A stretch of DNA of 64,000 nucleotides from Microcella humidisoli (GTDB lineage Bacteria > Actinomycetota > Actinomycetes > Actinomycetales > Microbacteriaceae). The notes beneath the pieces were generated by a model that saw only the letters and a program-made list of their open reading frames with translations, was not told the DNA's origin and searched no databases. Location: NCBI RefSeq assembly GCF_024362325.1, contig NZ_CP101497.1, positions 1,984,001 to 2,048,000 on the forward strand. Direction: 5' to 3'. Below, piece by piece: positions 52,724-62,253 of the stretch. Position 1 is the stretch's first letter. Each line of letters begins with the position of its first letter. The position numbers were made by a program, and so were the translations under genes.

Positions 52724-54099
52724 GCGGCGACGAGCGCGAGCGCGATGCCGCGCAGGCCGCGGCCGACCGCGCCGCGGCCGAGACCGTGCACGCCGAACTG
52801 CTCGCGCGCGGCAGCGAGGGCAGCCCGCAGCCGCGCCTCGACGCCGCCCGCCGGGCGGTCGAGCTGCTCGGCGACCCGCAGCGCAGCTTCGCGATCGTGC
52901 ACATCACCGGCACGAACGGCAAGACCTCGACGGCGCGCATGATCGAGAGCATCCTGCGCGCCTACGGCCTGCGCACGGGCCTGCTCACGAGTCCGCACCT
53001 GCTGCGCATCAACGAGCGCATCGTCATCGACGGTGAGCCCATCGCCGACCGGGCGCTCGCCGACAACTGGGCCGACGTCGCGCCCTACCTGCTCATGGTC
53101 GACGCCGAGCTCGCGGCGAGCGGCGAGCCCGCGCTCACCAACTTCGAGGCGCTCACGGCGCTCGCCTACGCGAGCTTCGCCGACGCGCCCGTCGACGTGG
53201 CCGTCATCGAGGTGGGCATGGGCGGCGAGTGGGATTCGACCAACGTGGCCGACGGCGACGTGGCCGTGCTCACCCCGGTCGCGCTCGACCACACCCGCCA
53301 CCTCGGCAGCACGGTCGCCGAGATCGCGCGCACCAAGGCGGGCATCATCAAGCCCGCGGCCACCGTCGTCACCGCGCTGCAGGCGACCGAGGCCATGGAT
53401 GAGATCGTCAGCGCCGCCGCCCACAACGAGGCCGAGGTCGTCGCCGAAGGGGTCGGCTTCGCGCTGCTGGATGCCCGCCTCGCGGTCGGCGGACAGCTCA
53501 TCGACGTGCGCGGCCGGGCGGGGGAGTACCGCGAGCTCTTCCTGCCCCTCTTCGGCGAGCATCAGGCGCACAACGCCGCCGTGGCCATCGCGGCCGTCGA
53601 ATCGTTCCTCGGCGACGGCACGCAGCCGCTCGCCGACGACGTGCTCACCGAGGGCTTCGCCACGGTCACGAGCCCCGGGCGCTTGCAGCTCATCGGCATC
53701 GAGCCAAGCGTGCTCGTCGACGCGGCCCACAACCCGCACGGTGCTGAAGCGCTCGCCCGCGCGCTCATGGGCTCGTTCGCCTTCGACTCGATCACCGCCA
53801 TCATCGGCGTGCTCGCCGAGAAGGACGAGCGCGGCATCATCGAGGCGCTCGACCCGATCGTCGACCGCTTCATCGTCACGCGCAGCGACTCGCCGCGCGC
53901 CGTCGACGCCGACGAGCTCGCCGAGATCGTCACTGCGGTCGCCGGCCCCGACCGCGTGCGCATCGAGCCCGACCTCGCCGTCGCGCTCGACGAGGCGCGC
54001 GACGAGGCCGGACCGAACGACGCCGTGCTCGTGACGGGCTCGATCACTCTTGTCGGTCAGGCGATGCTCATCGCGCGCGAGCAGAATTGGGCGCTGTGA
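52720..54099 (+). CDS. folC: Bifunctional dihydrofolate synthase / folylpolyglutamate synthase
   Basis: Adds glutamate to dihydropteroate and to reduced folates with ATP, 459 residues. The P-loop is [13 protein letters not shown] (about 63-75). [14 protein letters not shown] and [13 protein letters not shown] carry magnesium and folate contacts, and the C-terminal domain has VDAAHNPHG. An Ala-rich N-terminal extension of about 25 residues is extra to the family. The start overlaps ileS, and the stop overlaps the DUF4233 gene, giving an ileS-folC-DUF4233-ndk operon. Confidence 0.95.
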   Translation: MSGDERERDAAQAAADRAAAETVHAELLARGSEGSPQPRLDAARRAVELLGDPQRSFAIVHITGTNGKTSTARMIESILRAYGLRTGLLTSPHLLRINERIVIDGEPIADRALADNWADVAPYLLMVDAELAASGEPALTNFEALTALAYASFADAPVDVAVIEVGMGGEWDSTNVADGDVAVLTPVALDHTRHLGSTVAEIARTKAGIIKPAATVVTALQATEAMDEIVSAAAHNEAEVVAEGVGFALLDARLAVGGQLIDVRGRAGEYRELFLPLFGEHQAHNAAVAIAAVESFLGDGTQPLADDVLTEGFATVTSPGRLQLIGIEPSVLVDAAHNPHGAEALARALMGSFAFDSITAIIGVLAEKDERGIIEALDPIVDRFIVTRSDSPRAVDADELAEIVTAVAGPDRVRIEPDLAVALDEARDEAGPNDAVLVTGSITLVGQAMLIAREQNWAL

Positions 54100-54482
54100 C
54101 CGACACCACCGCTGCAGAACAGCCCGCCCGCCGACCGAAGCGCGAACGCGGCGCCCTCGAGTCGCTGCTGACCGTGACGCTCGGCATGGAGGTGCTCGCC
54201 GTCATCTTCGGCACCCTCGCCATCAACGGCCTCGACATCGCCCCGCCCGGGCTCGTGTTCGGCCTCGGCGGCGTGCTCGTGCTGCTGCTGCTCATCGCCA
54301 CGCGCGTCGTGCGCTACCGCTGGGGCGTGTGGTTCGGCCACGCGCTGCAGCTCGTGCTGCTCTCGACCGGATTCATCGAAGTGCTCGCGGCCGTCACCGC
54401 CGCGATCTTCGTGGGATTCTGGATCTACTGCTTCGTCAAGGGCACCCAGCTCGACGCCGCGAAGCGCGCAGCCTCCGCCTGA
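54096..54482 (+). CDS. DUF4233 membrane protein
   Basis: 128 residues with a basic N-terminus and four helices (about 25-115). RGALESLLTVTLGMEVLAVIFGTLAI and RWGVWFGHALQLVLL match the actinobacterial DUF4233 family that sits between folC and ndk in many genomes. Function unknown. The GTG start overlaps the folC stop (GTGA). A TTG three codons earlier would also fit. Confidence 0.85.
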   Translation: MTDTTAAEQPARRPKRERGALESLLTVTLGMEVLAVIFGTLAINGLDIAPPGLVFGLGGVLVLLLLIATRVVRYRWGVWFGHALQLVLLSTGFIEVLAAVTAAIFVGFWIYCFVKGTQLDAAKRAASA

Positions 54483-54521
54483 CCCCGCCCGAGCATCCGC
54501 CCGCCACCAGAGGAGCCCCCC

Positions 54522-54944
54522 ATGACCACCACCGTCGAAGAGACCCTTGTGCTGATCAAGCCCGATGGCGTCGCCCGCGGCCTGACCGGCGAGATTCTGC
54601 GCCGCATCGAGGCGAAGGGCTACCAGCTCGTCGACCTTCGCATGGTGCAGCCCGATCGCGACCTGCTCTCCGCCCACTACGCCGAGCACGAGGGCAAGCC
54701 CTTCTACGAGCCGCTCATCGAGTTCATGGAGTCGGGCCCCGTGGTGGCCGCGCGTGTCGCCGGCAATCGCGTCATCGAAGGCTTCCGCTCGCTCGCCGGC
54801 ACGACCGACCCCACGACCGCCGCTCCCGGCACCATCCGCGGCGACCTCGGCCGCGACTGGGGCCTGCGCGTGCAGCAGAACCTCGTGCACGGCAGCGACT
54901 CGCCCGAGAGCGCCGCGCGCGAGCTCGCCCTCTGGTTCGCCTGA
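54522..54944 (+). CDS. ndk: Nucleoside diphosphate kinase
   Basis: Transfers the gamma phosphate between nucleoside di- and triphosphates through a phospho-His, 140 residues. The N-terminal [24 protein letters not shown] and the active site [12 protein letters not shown] with the catalytic His are complete. GAGGAGCCCCCC precedes the ATG. It is the last of the ileS-folC group; the deoxysugar-type genes follow after 13 bases and may be read through from here. Confidence 0.96.
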   Translation: MTTTVEETLVLIKPDGVARGLTGEILRRIEAKGYQLVDLRMVQPDRDLLSAHYAEHEGKPFYEPLIEFMESGPVVAARVAGNRVIEGFRSLAGTTDPTTAAPGTIRGDLGRDWGLRVQQNLVHGSDSPESAARELALWFA

Positions 54945-54957
54945 GCACACACCGGCC

Positions 54958-56220
54958 ATGACGACCGAGCGAGCGCGAGTCAGCGACTGGCTCGCGACGG
55001 TCGCTGATAGCGCCGAGCTGGAGGTCACCCCTGCCCGTCTGAGCGACTCGACCGACTGGGCCGTGCGCGACGGCGCCATTCGGCACCGCAGCGACCGCTT
55101 CTTCCGGGTGGTTGGCGTGCGCACCGCGCAGGGTGATCAGCCGCTGCTCGAGCAGCGCGAGATCGGCACGCTGGGCTTTCTGTGCCGGGGAGATGCCCGG
55201 CGTGAGGTGCTCGTGCACGCCAAGGTCGAGCCCGGCAATGTCGGCGGCGCGCAACTGGCCCCGACCGTGCAGGCCACCGCGAGCAACGCCGATCGCGTGC
55301 ACGGCGGAGCCGCACCGCCGTTCAGCCGGGAGTTCGCGTCGGACGCCGTGCGGCTGCGCTCGCGGGTGCTCGGCAGCGAGCAGGGAACGCGCTTTGCCGG
55401 CAAGCTCAACGCCAACGTCATCGCCGAAGCCGTCGCAGTGCTCGACCACGGTGCCGCCCACCGCTGGATGCCCGTCGACGAGATTCTCGATCTGCTCGCC
55501 CACGACTGGCTCGTCAACACGGATGCTCGCTCGGTGCTCGTGACGGCGAGCTGGCCTGCGCTGCTGGGCCGCGAACCGTTCACGCGGCATCGCGATGCGT
55601 GGAGTGCGCGCCTCGCCGCCTCGCTGCGCGCCACCGATGACGTGCACGCGGTCACCGAGTCCCTGCTCGCGGCCCGCCGCGCGGCGGCGGCGCCCCAGTG
55701 GATCGCCGTCGACGCGCTCGACGGCTGGCGGCTCGACGACATCGGGATCACTCCGCTCGCGTCCGGGCCGTTCCACGTGCGGCACATCGCCGTGCGGTGC
55801 TGGGGTCGCGAAGTCGAGCGCTGGGATCAGCCGATCATCGACAGCGTCGACGACGGGCTCGTCGAAGTGTGGGTCGATGACCGCGGGCCGCATCCCCTGT
55901 TCGGGTTGACGCCCGTGACCGAGCCGGGGCTGCTGCACCGTGTCGAGCTGACGGCTACGCGGGTGCGCGCACCGGGCGAGCGGTCACGCGAGGCGCCGAC
56001 GGCGGGCGAAGTGATCGCCGCCGTGCATCAGTCCGACGAAGGCGGTCGGTTCTTGCACGACCGCTCCCGCTACGCGCTCGTGCGCGTCGATGACCCCAGC
56101 TCGGCGCCGGAGGGCACGCTGTGGCTCTCGCTCGCGCAGCTCGTCGTGCTCATGCGCGAGGGCGAGTGGACGACGAACGAAGCCCGCAGCGCCCTGTCGC
56201 TGCTGCTGCCGTGGCTGTGA
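54958..56220 (+). CDS. NDP-hexose 2,3-dehydratase family protein
   Basis: 420 residues with the two-domain layout of TylX3/EryBVI-type dehydratases, which remove water at C2-C3 of NDP-4-keto-6-deoxyhexoses on the way to 2-deoxysugars. In the first repeat EIGTLGFL, HAKVEPGN (88-94) and LAPTVQATASN (100-110) are nearly canonical. The second repeat keeps EGGRFLHDRSRYALV and the final SLAQLVVLMREGEW...ARSALSLLLPWL but is looser around its EPG site. The family usually lies in antibiotic or surface-glycan clusters. Here it sits between ndk and a VKOR gene with only a glycosyltransferase beside it. The sugar made is unknown. Confidence 0.85.
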   Translation: MTTERARVSDWLATVADSAELEVTPARLSDSTDWAVRDGAIRHRSDRFFRVVGVRTAQGDQPLLEQREIGTLGFLCRGDARREVLVHAKVEPGNVGGAQLAPTVQATASNADRVHGGAAPPFSREFASDAVRLRSRVLGSEQGTRFAGKLNANVIAEAVAVLDHGAAHRWMPVDEILDLLAHDWLVNTDARSVLVTASWPALLGREPFTRHRDAWSARLAASLRATDDVHAVTESLLAARRAAAAPQWIAVDALDGWRLDDIGITPLASGPFHVRHIAVRCWGREVERWDQPIIDSVDDGLVEVWVDDRGPHPLFGLTPVTEPGLLHRVELTATRVRAPGERSREAPTAGEVIAAVHQSDEGGRFLHDRSRYALVRVDDPSSAPEGTLWLSLAQLVVLMREGEWTTNEARSALSLLLPWL

Positions 56221-56227
56221 GACGCCG

Positions 56228-57127
56228 ATGACCCTGCGATCCCTCGCGATCCAGTCGATCCATTTCGCGACCCCTCGCGATGGCATCGATCGGGCAGCGG
56301 CGAGTGTCGTCGGCGCCGCGAGAGCGGTGCGCCGGTCGCGGCCCGACCTCGCGTCGATCGAGTGGCGCATCGGGGACTGCTCGCCCGAGCCGGTGCTCGA
56401 CTCGGCGGCCGTCGATGCGCTGGCGGCGTCGCTCGGCGCGGTCGGCGTGCGGCTCGACCACCGCACGTTCGGTGAGAACCTCGGGCCCTCGGGCGGCCAC
56501 AACCGGCTGTGGGCCGAGGTCGGCCCGGCCGATGCCCTTCTGCTCATGGCTCCTGATCTCGTGCTCGCACCCGAGTCGATCGGCGAGCTCATGGCCGTGC
56601 TCGACGAGCCGACGGTCGGGGGAGTCGAGGCCCGCCAAGTACCCTCGCTCGAGCAGCCGCGGCCCGAACCCTACGGCGCGCCCGTGTCGTGGATCACGGG
56701 GGCGAGCAGTCTCGTGCGCGGCACCGCCTGGGATTCCGTCGGTGGCTACGACGCCGCCTCGTTCTTCCTGTACCACAACGATGTCGACCTGAGCTGGCGC
56801 CTGCGCGACGCCGGCTGGGAGCTGAGGGTGGCTCCGCACGCCGTCGTCTTCAACGACAAGCGGCCCGACGAGAACGGCCGTTTCGTTGAGAGCCCGGCGA
56901 CCCAGCGAGCCGCGATGCTCGGCTGGTTGACGGTCATGCACGTGTGGGCTCGCACCGAGGCCGTTGAGACGCTGCGATCCGGCATTCCGGCGCTCGAGAA
57001 CCCTGCGTACACCGAGGCGCTGAGCGAGTTCGACGCGCGGGTGGCCTCGGGGCGCATCCGCACGCCCCGCCGCTCGGCACTCATCGAGCAGGGTCTTCGC
57101 GAGGTGCCGTTCGGGGGGCTGTCGTGA
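56228..57127 (+). CDS. Family 2 (GT-A) glycosyltransferase
   Basis: 299 residues, rhamnosyltransferase-like GT2. GPSGGHNRLW (87-95), LLLMAPDLVLAP (105-115, at the place of the metal-binding acid) and SWITGASSLVRGTAWDSVGGYDAASFFLYHNDVDLSWRLRDAGW (154-197, with the catalytic Asp in HNDVD) follow the family. The N-terminal nucleotide half is shorter than usual. It starts seven bases after the dehydratase gene, so it probably uses the sugar that enzyme helps to make. The acceptor is unknown. Confidence 0.85.
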   Translation: MTLRSLAIQSIHFATPRDGIDRAAASVVGAARAVRRSRPDLASIEWRIGDCSPEPVLDSAAVDALAASLGAVGVRLDHRTFGENLGPSGGHNRLWAEVGPADALLLMAPDLVLAPESIGELMAVLDEPTVGGVEARQVPSLEQPRPEPYGAPVSWITGASSLVRGTAWDSVGGYDAASFFLYHNDVDLSWRLRDAGWELRVAPHAVVFNDKRPDENGRFVESPATQRAAMLGWLTVMHVWARTEAVETLRSGIPALENPAYTEALSEFDARVASGRIRTPRRSALIEQGLREVPFGGLS

Positions 57128-57576
57128 CGCGCCCCGGCATCGCGGTCCGCATGCGGACGTCGCGAGGGGCGTCGGACGCCGGAGCGGCAGACACGGCGGT
57201 CTCGCTCGCCGCGCAGACGCAGCCGGCCGACGACGGGCCCGCCGAATGGATGCTCACCCTGCGCCCCGGCGACGTGCTCATCGCCGACGCCCTCGAGTCG
57301 ATGCGTGCCGCGGTGCCGCGATTGCGGGTGCCCGCCTGTTGGGTTCCCGTGCTCGGCGTTGAGCGCATCATCGTCGAGTCGCAGGGCAGACCCGTGCCGC
57401 GCGTGCTCTCGACCCCGCGCCACCTCCGGGCCGAGGCGCGCGGAACGCGCCGCTTGCTGCGACGTCGCGGAATCGTCGGGCTGATTGCGTCGTCGATACT
57501 GCTGCTGTCGCGGGCGGCGAACAATGCGGCATTCTCGGGAAAGCCCGTGCTGATCGTGCCTCTCGTTCCCCGCTGA
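57124..57576 (+). CDS. Hypothetical protein of the deoxysugar/glycosyltransferase insert
   Basis: 150 residues, GTG start overlapping the glycosyltransferase stop (GTGA), hence likely translated. A middle part (AAQTQPADDGPAEWMLTLRPGDVLIADALESMRAAV) resembles the segment around the acid site of GT2 enzymes, but no complete fold is present. A hydrophobic stretch (GIVGLIASSILLLS) lies near the C-terminus. It may be a shortened glycosyltransferase relative or an accessory membrane-associated protein. Not assigned. Confidence 0.5.
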   Translation: MTRPGIAVRMRTSRGASDAGAADTAVSLAAQTQPADDGPAEWMLTLRPGDVLIADALESMRAAVPRLRVPACWVPVLGVERIIVESQGRPVPRVLSTPRHLRAEARGTRRLLRRRGIVGLIASSILLLSRAANNAAFSGKPVLIVPLVPR

Positions 57577-57594
57577 TTCGGTCGCGCTGAACGG

Positions 57595-58227
57595 CTACCC
57601 GAGCAGCAGCCCGATGAGGGTGGGGAACTGCACGAGGATCGCGACGGCGATCGCGACGAGGTTCGCCACCACGATCACCCAGGTGAACGGCCAGACCGCG
57701 CCGGCGAGGCGCTGAACGGCGGCATTGCTGGTGAGTACGTCGCCCTTGAGGCACCACACCAGCAGCACCCAGAACATCGGGATGACCATGAGCCAGACGA
57801 GCATGCACCACGGGCACAGCGCGCCGATCTGGTAGACGGCCTGGTCGAAGAGCCAGTGCACGAACACGAAGGCGCCCGTGACGCCCGTGAGGAACGCCCA
57901 CCAGAACCAGCGATCGAAGCGCGCGCCGGCGAGCAGGGCCACGCCCACTGCGATCGGGGCGACGAGTCCGGCCACGCCGAGCAGCGGGTTGGGGAAGCCC
58001 AGCAGCGAGGCCTGCCACGACGCCATGACATTGCCGCACGAGATGAGCGGATTGATGTCGCAGTTGAGCGTGTACTCGGGGTCGAGCAGCAGCTTGACGC
58101 GCTCGGTGATGAGCGCCATCGCCCCAAGCCACCCCACCGCGCCGGTGATGATGAGGAAGAGGGCCAGCCCGATCGGGCGGCGGTCCTCGGCGGGCGCGGT
58201 CGTGTCGGCGGCATGGAGGTCGGTCAC
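57595..58227 (-). CDS. Vitamin K epoxide reductase (VKOR) family protein
   Basis: Membrane thiol oxidoreductase, 210 residues and about five helices. It transfers electrons from periplasmic-side DsbA-like proteins to a quinone during disulfide formation. The outer Cys pair lies in CDINPLISCG and the active-site pair in ALCPWCMLVW, as in bacterial VKOR. The GTG start with GAGGG is chosen before the first helix; the longer open frame is unlikely. No DsbA homologue is adjacent. It converges with the 150-residue gene and is divergent from rne. Confidence 0.92.
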   Translation of the reverse strand: MTDLHAADTTAPAEDRRPIGLALFLIITGAVGWLGAMALITERVKLLLDPEYTLNCDINPLISCGNVMASWQASLLGFPNPLLGVAGLVAPIAVGVALLAGARFDRWFWWAFLTGVTGAFVFVHWLFDQAVYQIGALCPWCMLVWLMVIPMFWVLLVWCLKGDVLTSNAAVQRLAGAVWPFTWVIVVANLVAIAVAILVQFPTLIGLLLG

Positions 58228-58612
58228 CCCTCGATTATCGTCGGCGCGCCGAGCCGGCGCGGGGGTCGAACGTCCCGAGTTCGCGAGTCCGTGCGATAAT
58301 GAGGAGCAGTCGTCGCCAGCCGCGCTCGCGATGACGAACAAAAGAGCTTTCTGGGCGTTACCAGACCAGTATTGCGGCACCGATTGCCGCGACCGCGGGG
58401 AATAGCCAGTTTCCTCAGCCGCACCGTCGTGACAGGGCGCGTGGGGCGGCAGTGCCGCAACCGTGACAGGGTCGGCATCGCCAGCGCCGGCCGGCGCAGC
58501 ACTCGACACGGGGGCCCGGCCAGCCACAACAGAAGAGTTCGGTGGGGGCACGGCCCATCACCCGAGATTTCCCGTACGGGCGCGGCCCGAGCGGTCGAGG
58601 AGTGCACCAGCG
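58228..58612. other. Long non-coding region / probable RNase E/G 5' leader
   Basis: 385 bases without a convincing gene. GATAAT at 58295-58300 is a possible -10, which would give the RNase gene a leader of about 300 bases. Several GC-rich small dyads can be drawn in it. A long 5' leader used for self-regulation is known for RNase E in other bacteria, so this is a candidate for the same. The frame of the RNase gene is open back to 58463, but that part is not RNase-like. Confidence 0.45.
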
Positions 58613-61162
58613 ATGGTGAGTGACGACAACGAGAAGACGACCAAGAAGCGCACGCGACTGTTCGCGAGCCGCGCGCCGAAGAAGGTCAGCGAGCACGCCG
58701 CGCAGAGCGAGCCGGGCTTCGACGGCGGCCCGCTCGCCGAGCCGGTCGACGACGCGTCGGCGACTCCCGCAGCGATCGACACGGCGCCCGATGCGGTGAT
58801 GGATGCGGCCGAGGCCGCTCCCGCCGACGTCGCTGCCGCCGAGCCTGACGCCGCGCCCGAGCCCGAGGCTGAGACCGGGTCCGAGCCGGAGGCCGCGACT
58901 GAGCCTGAGGCCGCGACCGAGACCGCGCCCGCCGCCGCGAAGGCCGCGCCCGTGTTCCCCGAGCTCAAGCCGGAGTCGACCACCTCGCTGCTGTTCTTCG
59001 CGCCGCCCGTCGAGGCCGTTGCGCCGCGCGGCGGTGCCGTCGACGGCCGATCGAGCCGCGCGCCCCTCGACCTCGACGACGAGGAGGGCACGGTCACGAG
59101 CCGCCGCCGCTCGCGCTCGCGCCGCACCCGCGGCGGGGCCGAGGGCGACACCGGTCGCACCGAGAGCCCGCGCGACGACGAGCCGAGCACGCGCTCGCGC
59201 GCCGGAAGGCGACCCGCCGAGCTCATCACCGAGCCCCAGCGCATCAAGGGCTCGACGCGCCTCGAAGCCAAGAAGCAGCGCCGCCGCGACGGCCGCGACG
59301 CCGGTCGTCGCCGCCCGGTCGTGACCGAGGCCGAGTTCCTCGCTCGCCGCGAGAGCGTCGACCGCCAGATGATCGTGCGCTCGAAAGACGGGCGCATCCA
59401 GATCGGCGTGCTCGAAGACGGTGTGCTCGTTGAGCACTACGTGGCTCGCTCGCAAGAGTCGAGCCTCATCGGCAACGTCTACCTCGGCAAGGTGCAGAAC
59501 GTGCTGCCGAGCATGGAGGCCGCCTTCGTCGACATCGGGCGCGGCCGCAACGCCGTGCTCTACTCGGGCGAGGTCGACTGGGATTCGGCCGCGCTCGACA
59601 GCGACGGCAAGACCCAGCCGCGCCGCATTGAGCTCGCGCTCAAGCCCGGCGACAAGGTGCTCGTGCAGGTCACGAAAGACCCCATCGGCCACAAGGGCGC
59701 CCGCCTGACGAGTCAGGTGAGCCTGCCCGGCCGCTACCTCGTCTACGTGCCGAACGGCTCGATGAGCGGCATCAGCCGCAAGCTGCCCGACACCGAGCGC
59801 GCCCGCCTCAAGAAGATTCTCAAAGAGGTGCTGCCCGAGAACGTCGGCGTCATCGTGCGCACGGCGGCCGAAGGCGCGACGGAAGAGCAGTTGACGCTCG
59901 ACGTGCAGCGCCTCACGAGCCAGTGGGCCGAGATCAGCAAGCAGCTCTCGACGACCCCGGCTCCGGCCATGCTGCACAGCGAGCCCGACCTGCTCATCAA
60001 GATCATCCGCGACGTCTTCAACGAAGACTTCCGCTCGCTCGTCATCAGCGGGGCGGATGCGCAGCAGACGATCGAGGCCTACCTGCGTGGCGTCGCTCCC
60101 GATCTGCTCGACCGCGTGCAGAAGCACGAGGGAGACCGCGACCCCTTCGACGAGTACCGCATCTCGGAGCAGATCGAGAAGGCCCTCGACCGCAAGGTCT
60201 GGCTTCCCTCGGGCGGCTCGCTCATCATCGACCGCACCGAGGCCATGACGGTCGTCGACGTCAACACCGGCAAGTTCGTCGGCTCGGGCGGCAACCTCGA
60301 AGAGACCGTCACGAAGAACAACCTCGAAGCGGCCGAAGAGCTCGTGCGCCAGCTGCGCCTGCGCGACATCGGCGGCATCATCGTCGTCGACTTCATCGAC
60401 ATGGTGCTCGAGTCGAACCGCGACCTCGTGCTGCGCCGCCTCATGGAGTGCCTGAGCCGCGACCGCACGAAGCACCAGGTCGCCGAGGTCACGAGCCTCG
60501 GCCTCGTGCAGATGACCCGCAAGCGCCTCGGCCTCGGCCTGCTCGAGACCTTCAGCGAGTCGTGCGAGGTCTGCGCCGGTCGCGGCCTCATCGTGCACCA
60601 CGAGCCCGTCGTGCGGCACCGCCAGGGCTCGGACACCGCAGCCAACGGCGGCGGCATCGGCGGCTCGAGCGGTCGCCGACGCGGTGGATCGGGCAACGGT
60701 AACGGCGGCAACGGCGGCGGGCAGAACGGCTCGAACCGCGGCGGCTCCGGCCGCTCCGGCACGCCGGCCGCGGCGCACGCCATCACCGACGACGTGAGCC
60801 GCGCGGTCGCCGCGATCGCCGCGAAGACCGTGCACCACGACGCGCCCGCGACGGGCGCGATCGAGCTGCCCGTGCTGGCGAGCGGCACCGCGACCGACTC
60901 GGCGGCCGAGACGGTCGTCGAGACCGCGACCGCCGCATCCACCGCCCCGGCTGAGGCCGCGACGGTCGAGATCCTCGACATCCCCGTCACGAAGAAGCCG
61001 GCACGCGGCCGCGCGCCGATCGACGCGACGACGGCCGACCAGCTGCTCGGCTCGGTGCTCGAGTCGCTGCCCGAGCCCCCGGCCCCCGGCACGCGCAAGC
61101 GCGCCTCGCGACGGGTCTCGAGCGGCACCATCACGACCCAGGGCGCGCCCGACGCGTCGTGA
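58613..61162 (+). CDS. rne: Ribonuclease E/G family protein
   Basis: Endoribonuclease that starts mRNA decay and matures rRNA, 849 residues. A disordered N-terminal arm of about 230 residues (acidic then Arg-rich) precedes the S1 domain (about 260-380). The catalytic core has AMTVVDVNTGKFVGSGG and IGGIIVVDFIDM with the metal-binding aspartates, and the zinc link is ESCEVCAGRG. A Gly/Asn/Ser/Arg-rich tail of about 185 residues follows, the likely scaffold for partners. This arm-core-tail order is that of actinobacterial RNase E. GAGGAG lies 10 bases before the ATG. Confidence 0.94.
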   Translation: MVSDDNEKTTKKRTRLFASRAPKKVSEHAAQSEPGFDGGPLAEPVDDASATPAAIDTAPDAVMDAAEAAPADVAAAEPDAAPEPEAETGSEPEAATEPEAATETAPAAAKAAPVFPELKPESTTSLLFFAPPVEAVAPRGGAVDGRSSRAPLDLDDEEGTVTSRRRSRSRRTRGGAEGDTGRTESPRDDEPSTRSRAGRRPAELITEPQRIKGSTRLEAKKQRRRDGRDAGRRRPVVTEAEFLARRESVDRQMIVRSKDGRIQIGVLEDGVLVEHYVARSQESSLIGNVYLGKVQNVLPSMEAAFVDIGRGRNAVLYSGEVDWDSAALDSDGKTQPRRIELALKPGDKVLVQVTKDPIGHKGARLTSQVSLPGRYLVYVPNGSMSGISRKLPDTERARLKKILKEVLPENVGVIVRTAAEGATEEQLTLDVQRLTSQWAEISKQLSTTPAPAMLHSEPDLLIKIIRDVFNEDFRSLVISGADAQQTIEAYLRGVAPDLLDRVQKHEGDRDPFDEYRISEQIEKALDRKVWLPSGGSLIIDRTEAMTVVDVNTGKFVGSGGNLEETVTKNNLEAAEELVRQLRLRDIGGIIVVDFIDMVLESNRDLVLRRLMECLSRDRTKHQVAEVTSLGLVQMTRKRLGLGLLETFSESCEVCAGRGLIVHHEPVVRHRQGSDTAANGGGIGGSSGRRRGGSGNGNGGNGGGQNGSNRGGSGRSGTPAAAHAITDDVSRAVAAIAAKTVHHDAPATGAIELPVLASGTATDSAAETVVETATAASTAPAEAATVEILDIPVTKKPARGRAPIDATTADQLLGSVLESLPEPPAPGTRKRASRRVSSGTITTQGAPDAS

Positions 61163-61197
61163 GGGCGCTCTGAGGGGCGCTCCCTAGGATGCTGGAT

Positions 61198-62253
61198 GTG
61201 ACGCAGACCACCGCCGAGCAGCACGCCGGCCACGACCACGGCTCGGCGCCCGTGCGGCGCCGAGCTCGCGGCGTGCACGTCGCGTGGGCCGTCGGGGCGA
61301 CCGTGGTGCTCGTCGCGCTCGTGGCCGTGCGTGCCGTCACGGCCGAGACCGGACCCTGGGGCATCCCGAACCCGGTGCAAGACCTGCTGACGCTCTCGAC
61401 GAGCGTCATCATCGAGTCGCTGCCGTTCATCATGCTCGGCATCGTGCTCTCGGTGCTCGTGCAGGTGTGGATCCCCGAGAGCTGGCTGCTGCGCATCCTG
61501 CCGCGCAACCCGTGGGGTCGGCGCGCGGTCATCTCGCTCTTCGGCATGTTCCTGCCCGTGTGCGAGTGCGGCAACGTGCCGCTCGCGCGCGGGCTCGTGC
61601 GGCGCGGGTTCACGGTGCCCGAGTCGATGACGTTCCTCATCGCCGCCCCCATCCTCAATCCGGTGACCATCATCACGACGCACCAGGCGTTCGGGTTCGA
61701 CGACGGCATCCTCATCGCGCGACTGCTCGGCGGCTTCGCCATCGCCAACATCCTCGGGTGGCTGTTCAGCAAGCACCCGCAGCCCATGAGCCTGCTGAGC
61801 GGGCGGTTCGCCGAAGAGTGCCGCCTCGACGACGGCCACGGGCACGACCGCACCCGGCGCGAGCAGAGTCTCGACCTGTTCGTGCGCGAGTCGAGCATCC
61901 TGATGCCGGCGCTCGTCATCGGCTCGCTCATCGCCGGCGCGATCCAGGTCATCGTGCCGCGCGACGTGCTCGTCGCCCTCGGCAGCGACCCCCTCTACAG
62001 CGTGCTCGCGATGATGGTGCTCGCGTTCATCATCTCGGTGTGCTCGAACGTCGACGCCTTCTTCATCCTGCCCTTCGCCTCGACCTTCCTGCCCGGCTCG
62101 ATCGTGACCTTCCTCGTCTTCGGCCCCATCGTCGACATCAAGATGCTCGCGCTCATGCGCACGACCTACTCGACCCGCACGCTCGTGCAGCTGACGACGA
62201 TCGTCGCGCTGCTGAGCCTCGCCCTCGGACTGGTGGTGAACTACCTTGCCTGA
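61198..62253 (+). CDS. YraQ/DUF318-type permease
   Basis: Membrane permease of the UPF0718 family, 351 residues and eight to nine helices. Hallmarks are LPFIMLGIVLSVLVQ, FLPVCECGNVPLARGL (conserved CECGN), AAPILNPVTI and SVCSNVDAFFILPF. The N-terminus has a His cluster (EQHAGHDHG) and the middle loop LDDGHGHDRT, possible metal sites. An ATG three codons earlier is also open; GTG is preferred because TAGGAT lies seven bases before it. The family is often found with metal-responsive genes. The transported substrate is not known. The TIGR03943 partner overlaps its end. Confidence 0.82.
   Translation: MTQTTAEQHAGHDHGSAPVRRRARGVHVAWAVGATVVLVALVAVRAVTAETGPWGIPNPVQDLLTLSTSVIIESLPFIMLGIVLSVLVQVWIPESWLLRILPRNPWGRRAVISLFGMFLPVCECGNVPLARGLVRRGFTVPESMTFLIAAPILNPVTIITTHQAFGFDDGILIARLLGGFAIANILGWLFSKHPQPMSLLSGRFAEECRLDDGHGHDRTRREQSLDLFVRESSILMPALVIGSLIAGAIQVIVPRDVLVALGSDPLYSVLAMMVLAFIISVCSNVDAFFILPFASTFLPGSIVTFLVFGPIVDIKMLALMRTTYSTRTLVQLTTIVALLSLALGLVVNYLA

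Noticed and set aside
61163..61190. Terminator hairpin after rne
   Set aside because: The GGGCGCTC copies are direct, not inverted, so they do not form a stem.
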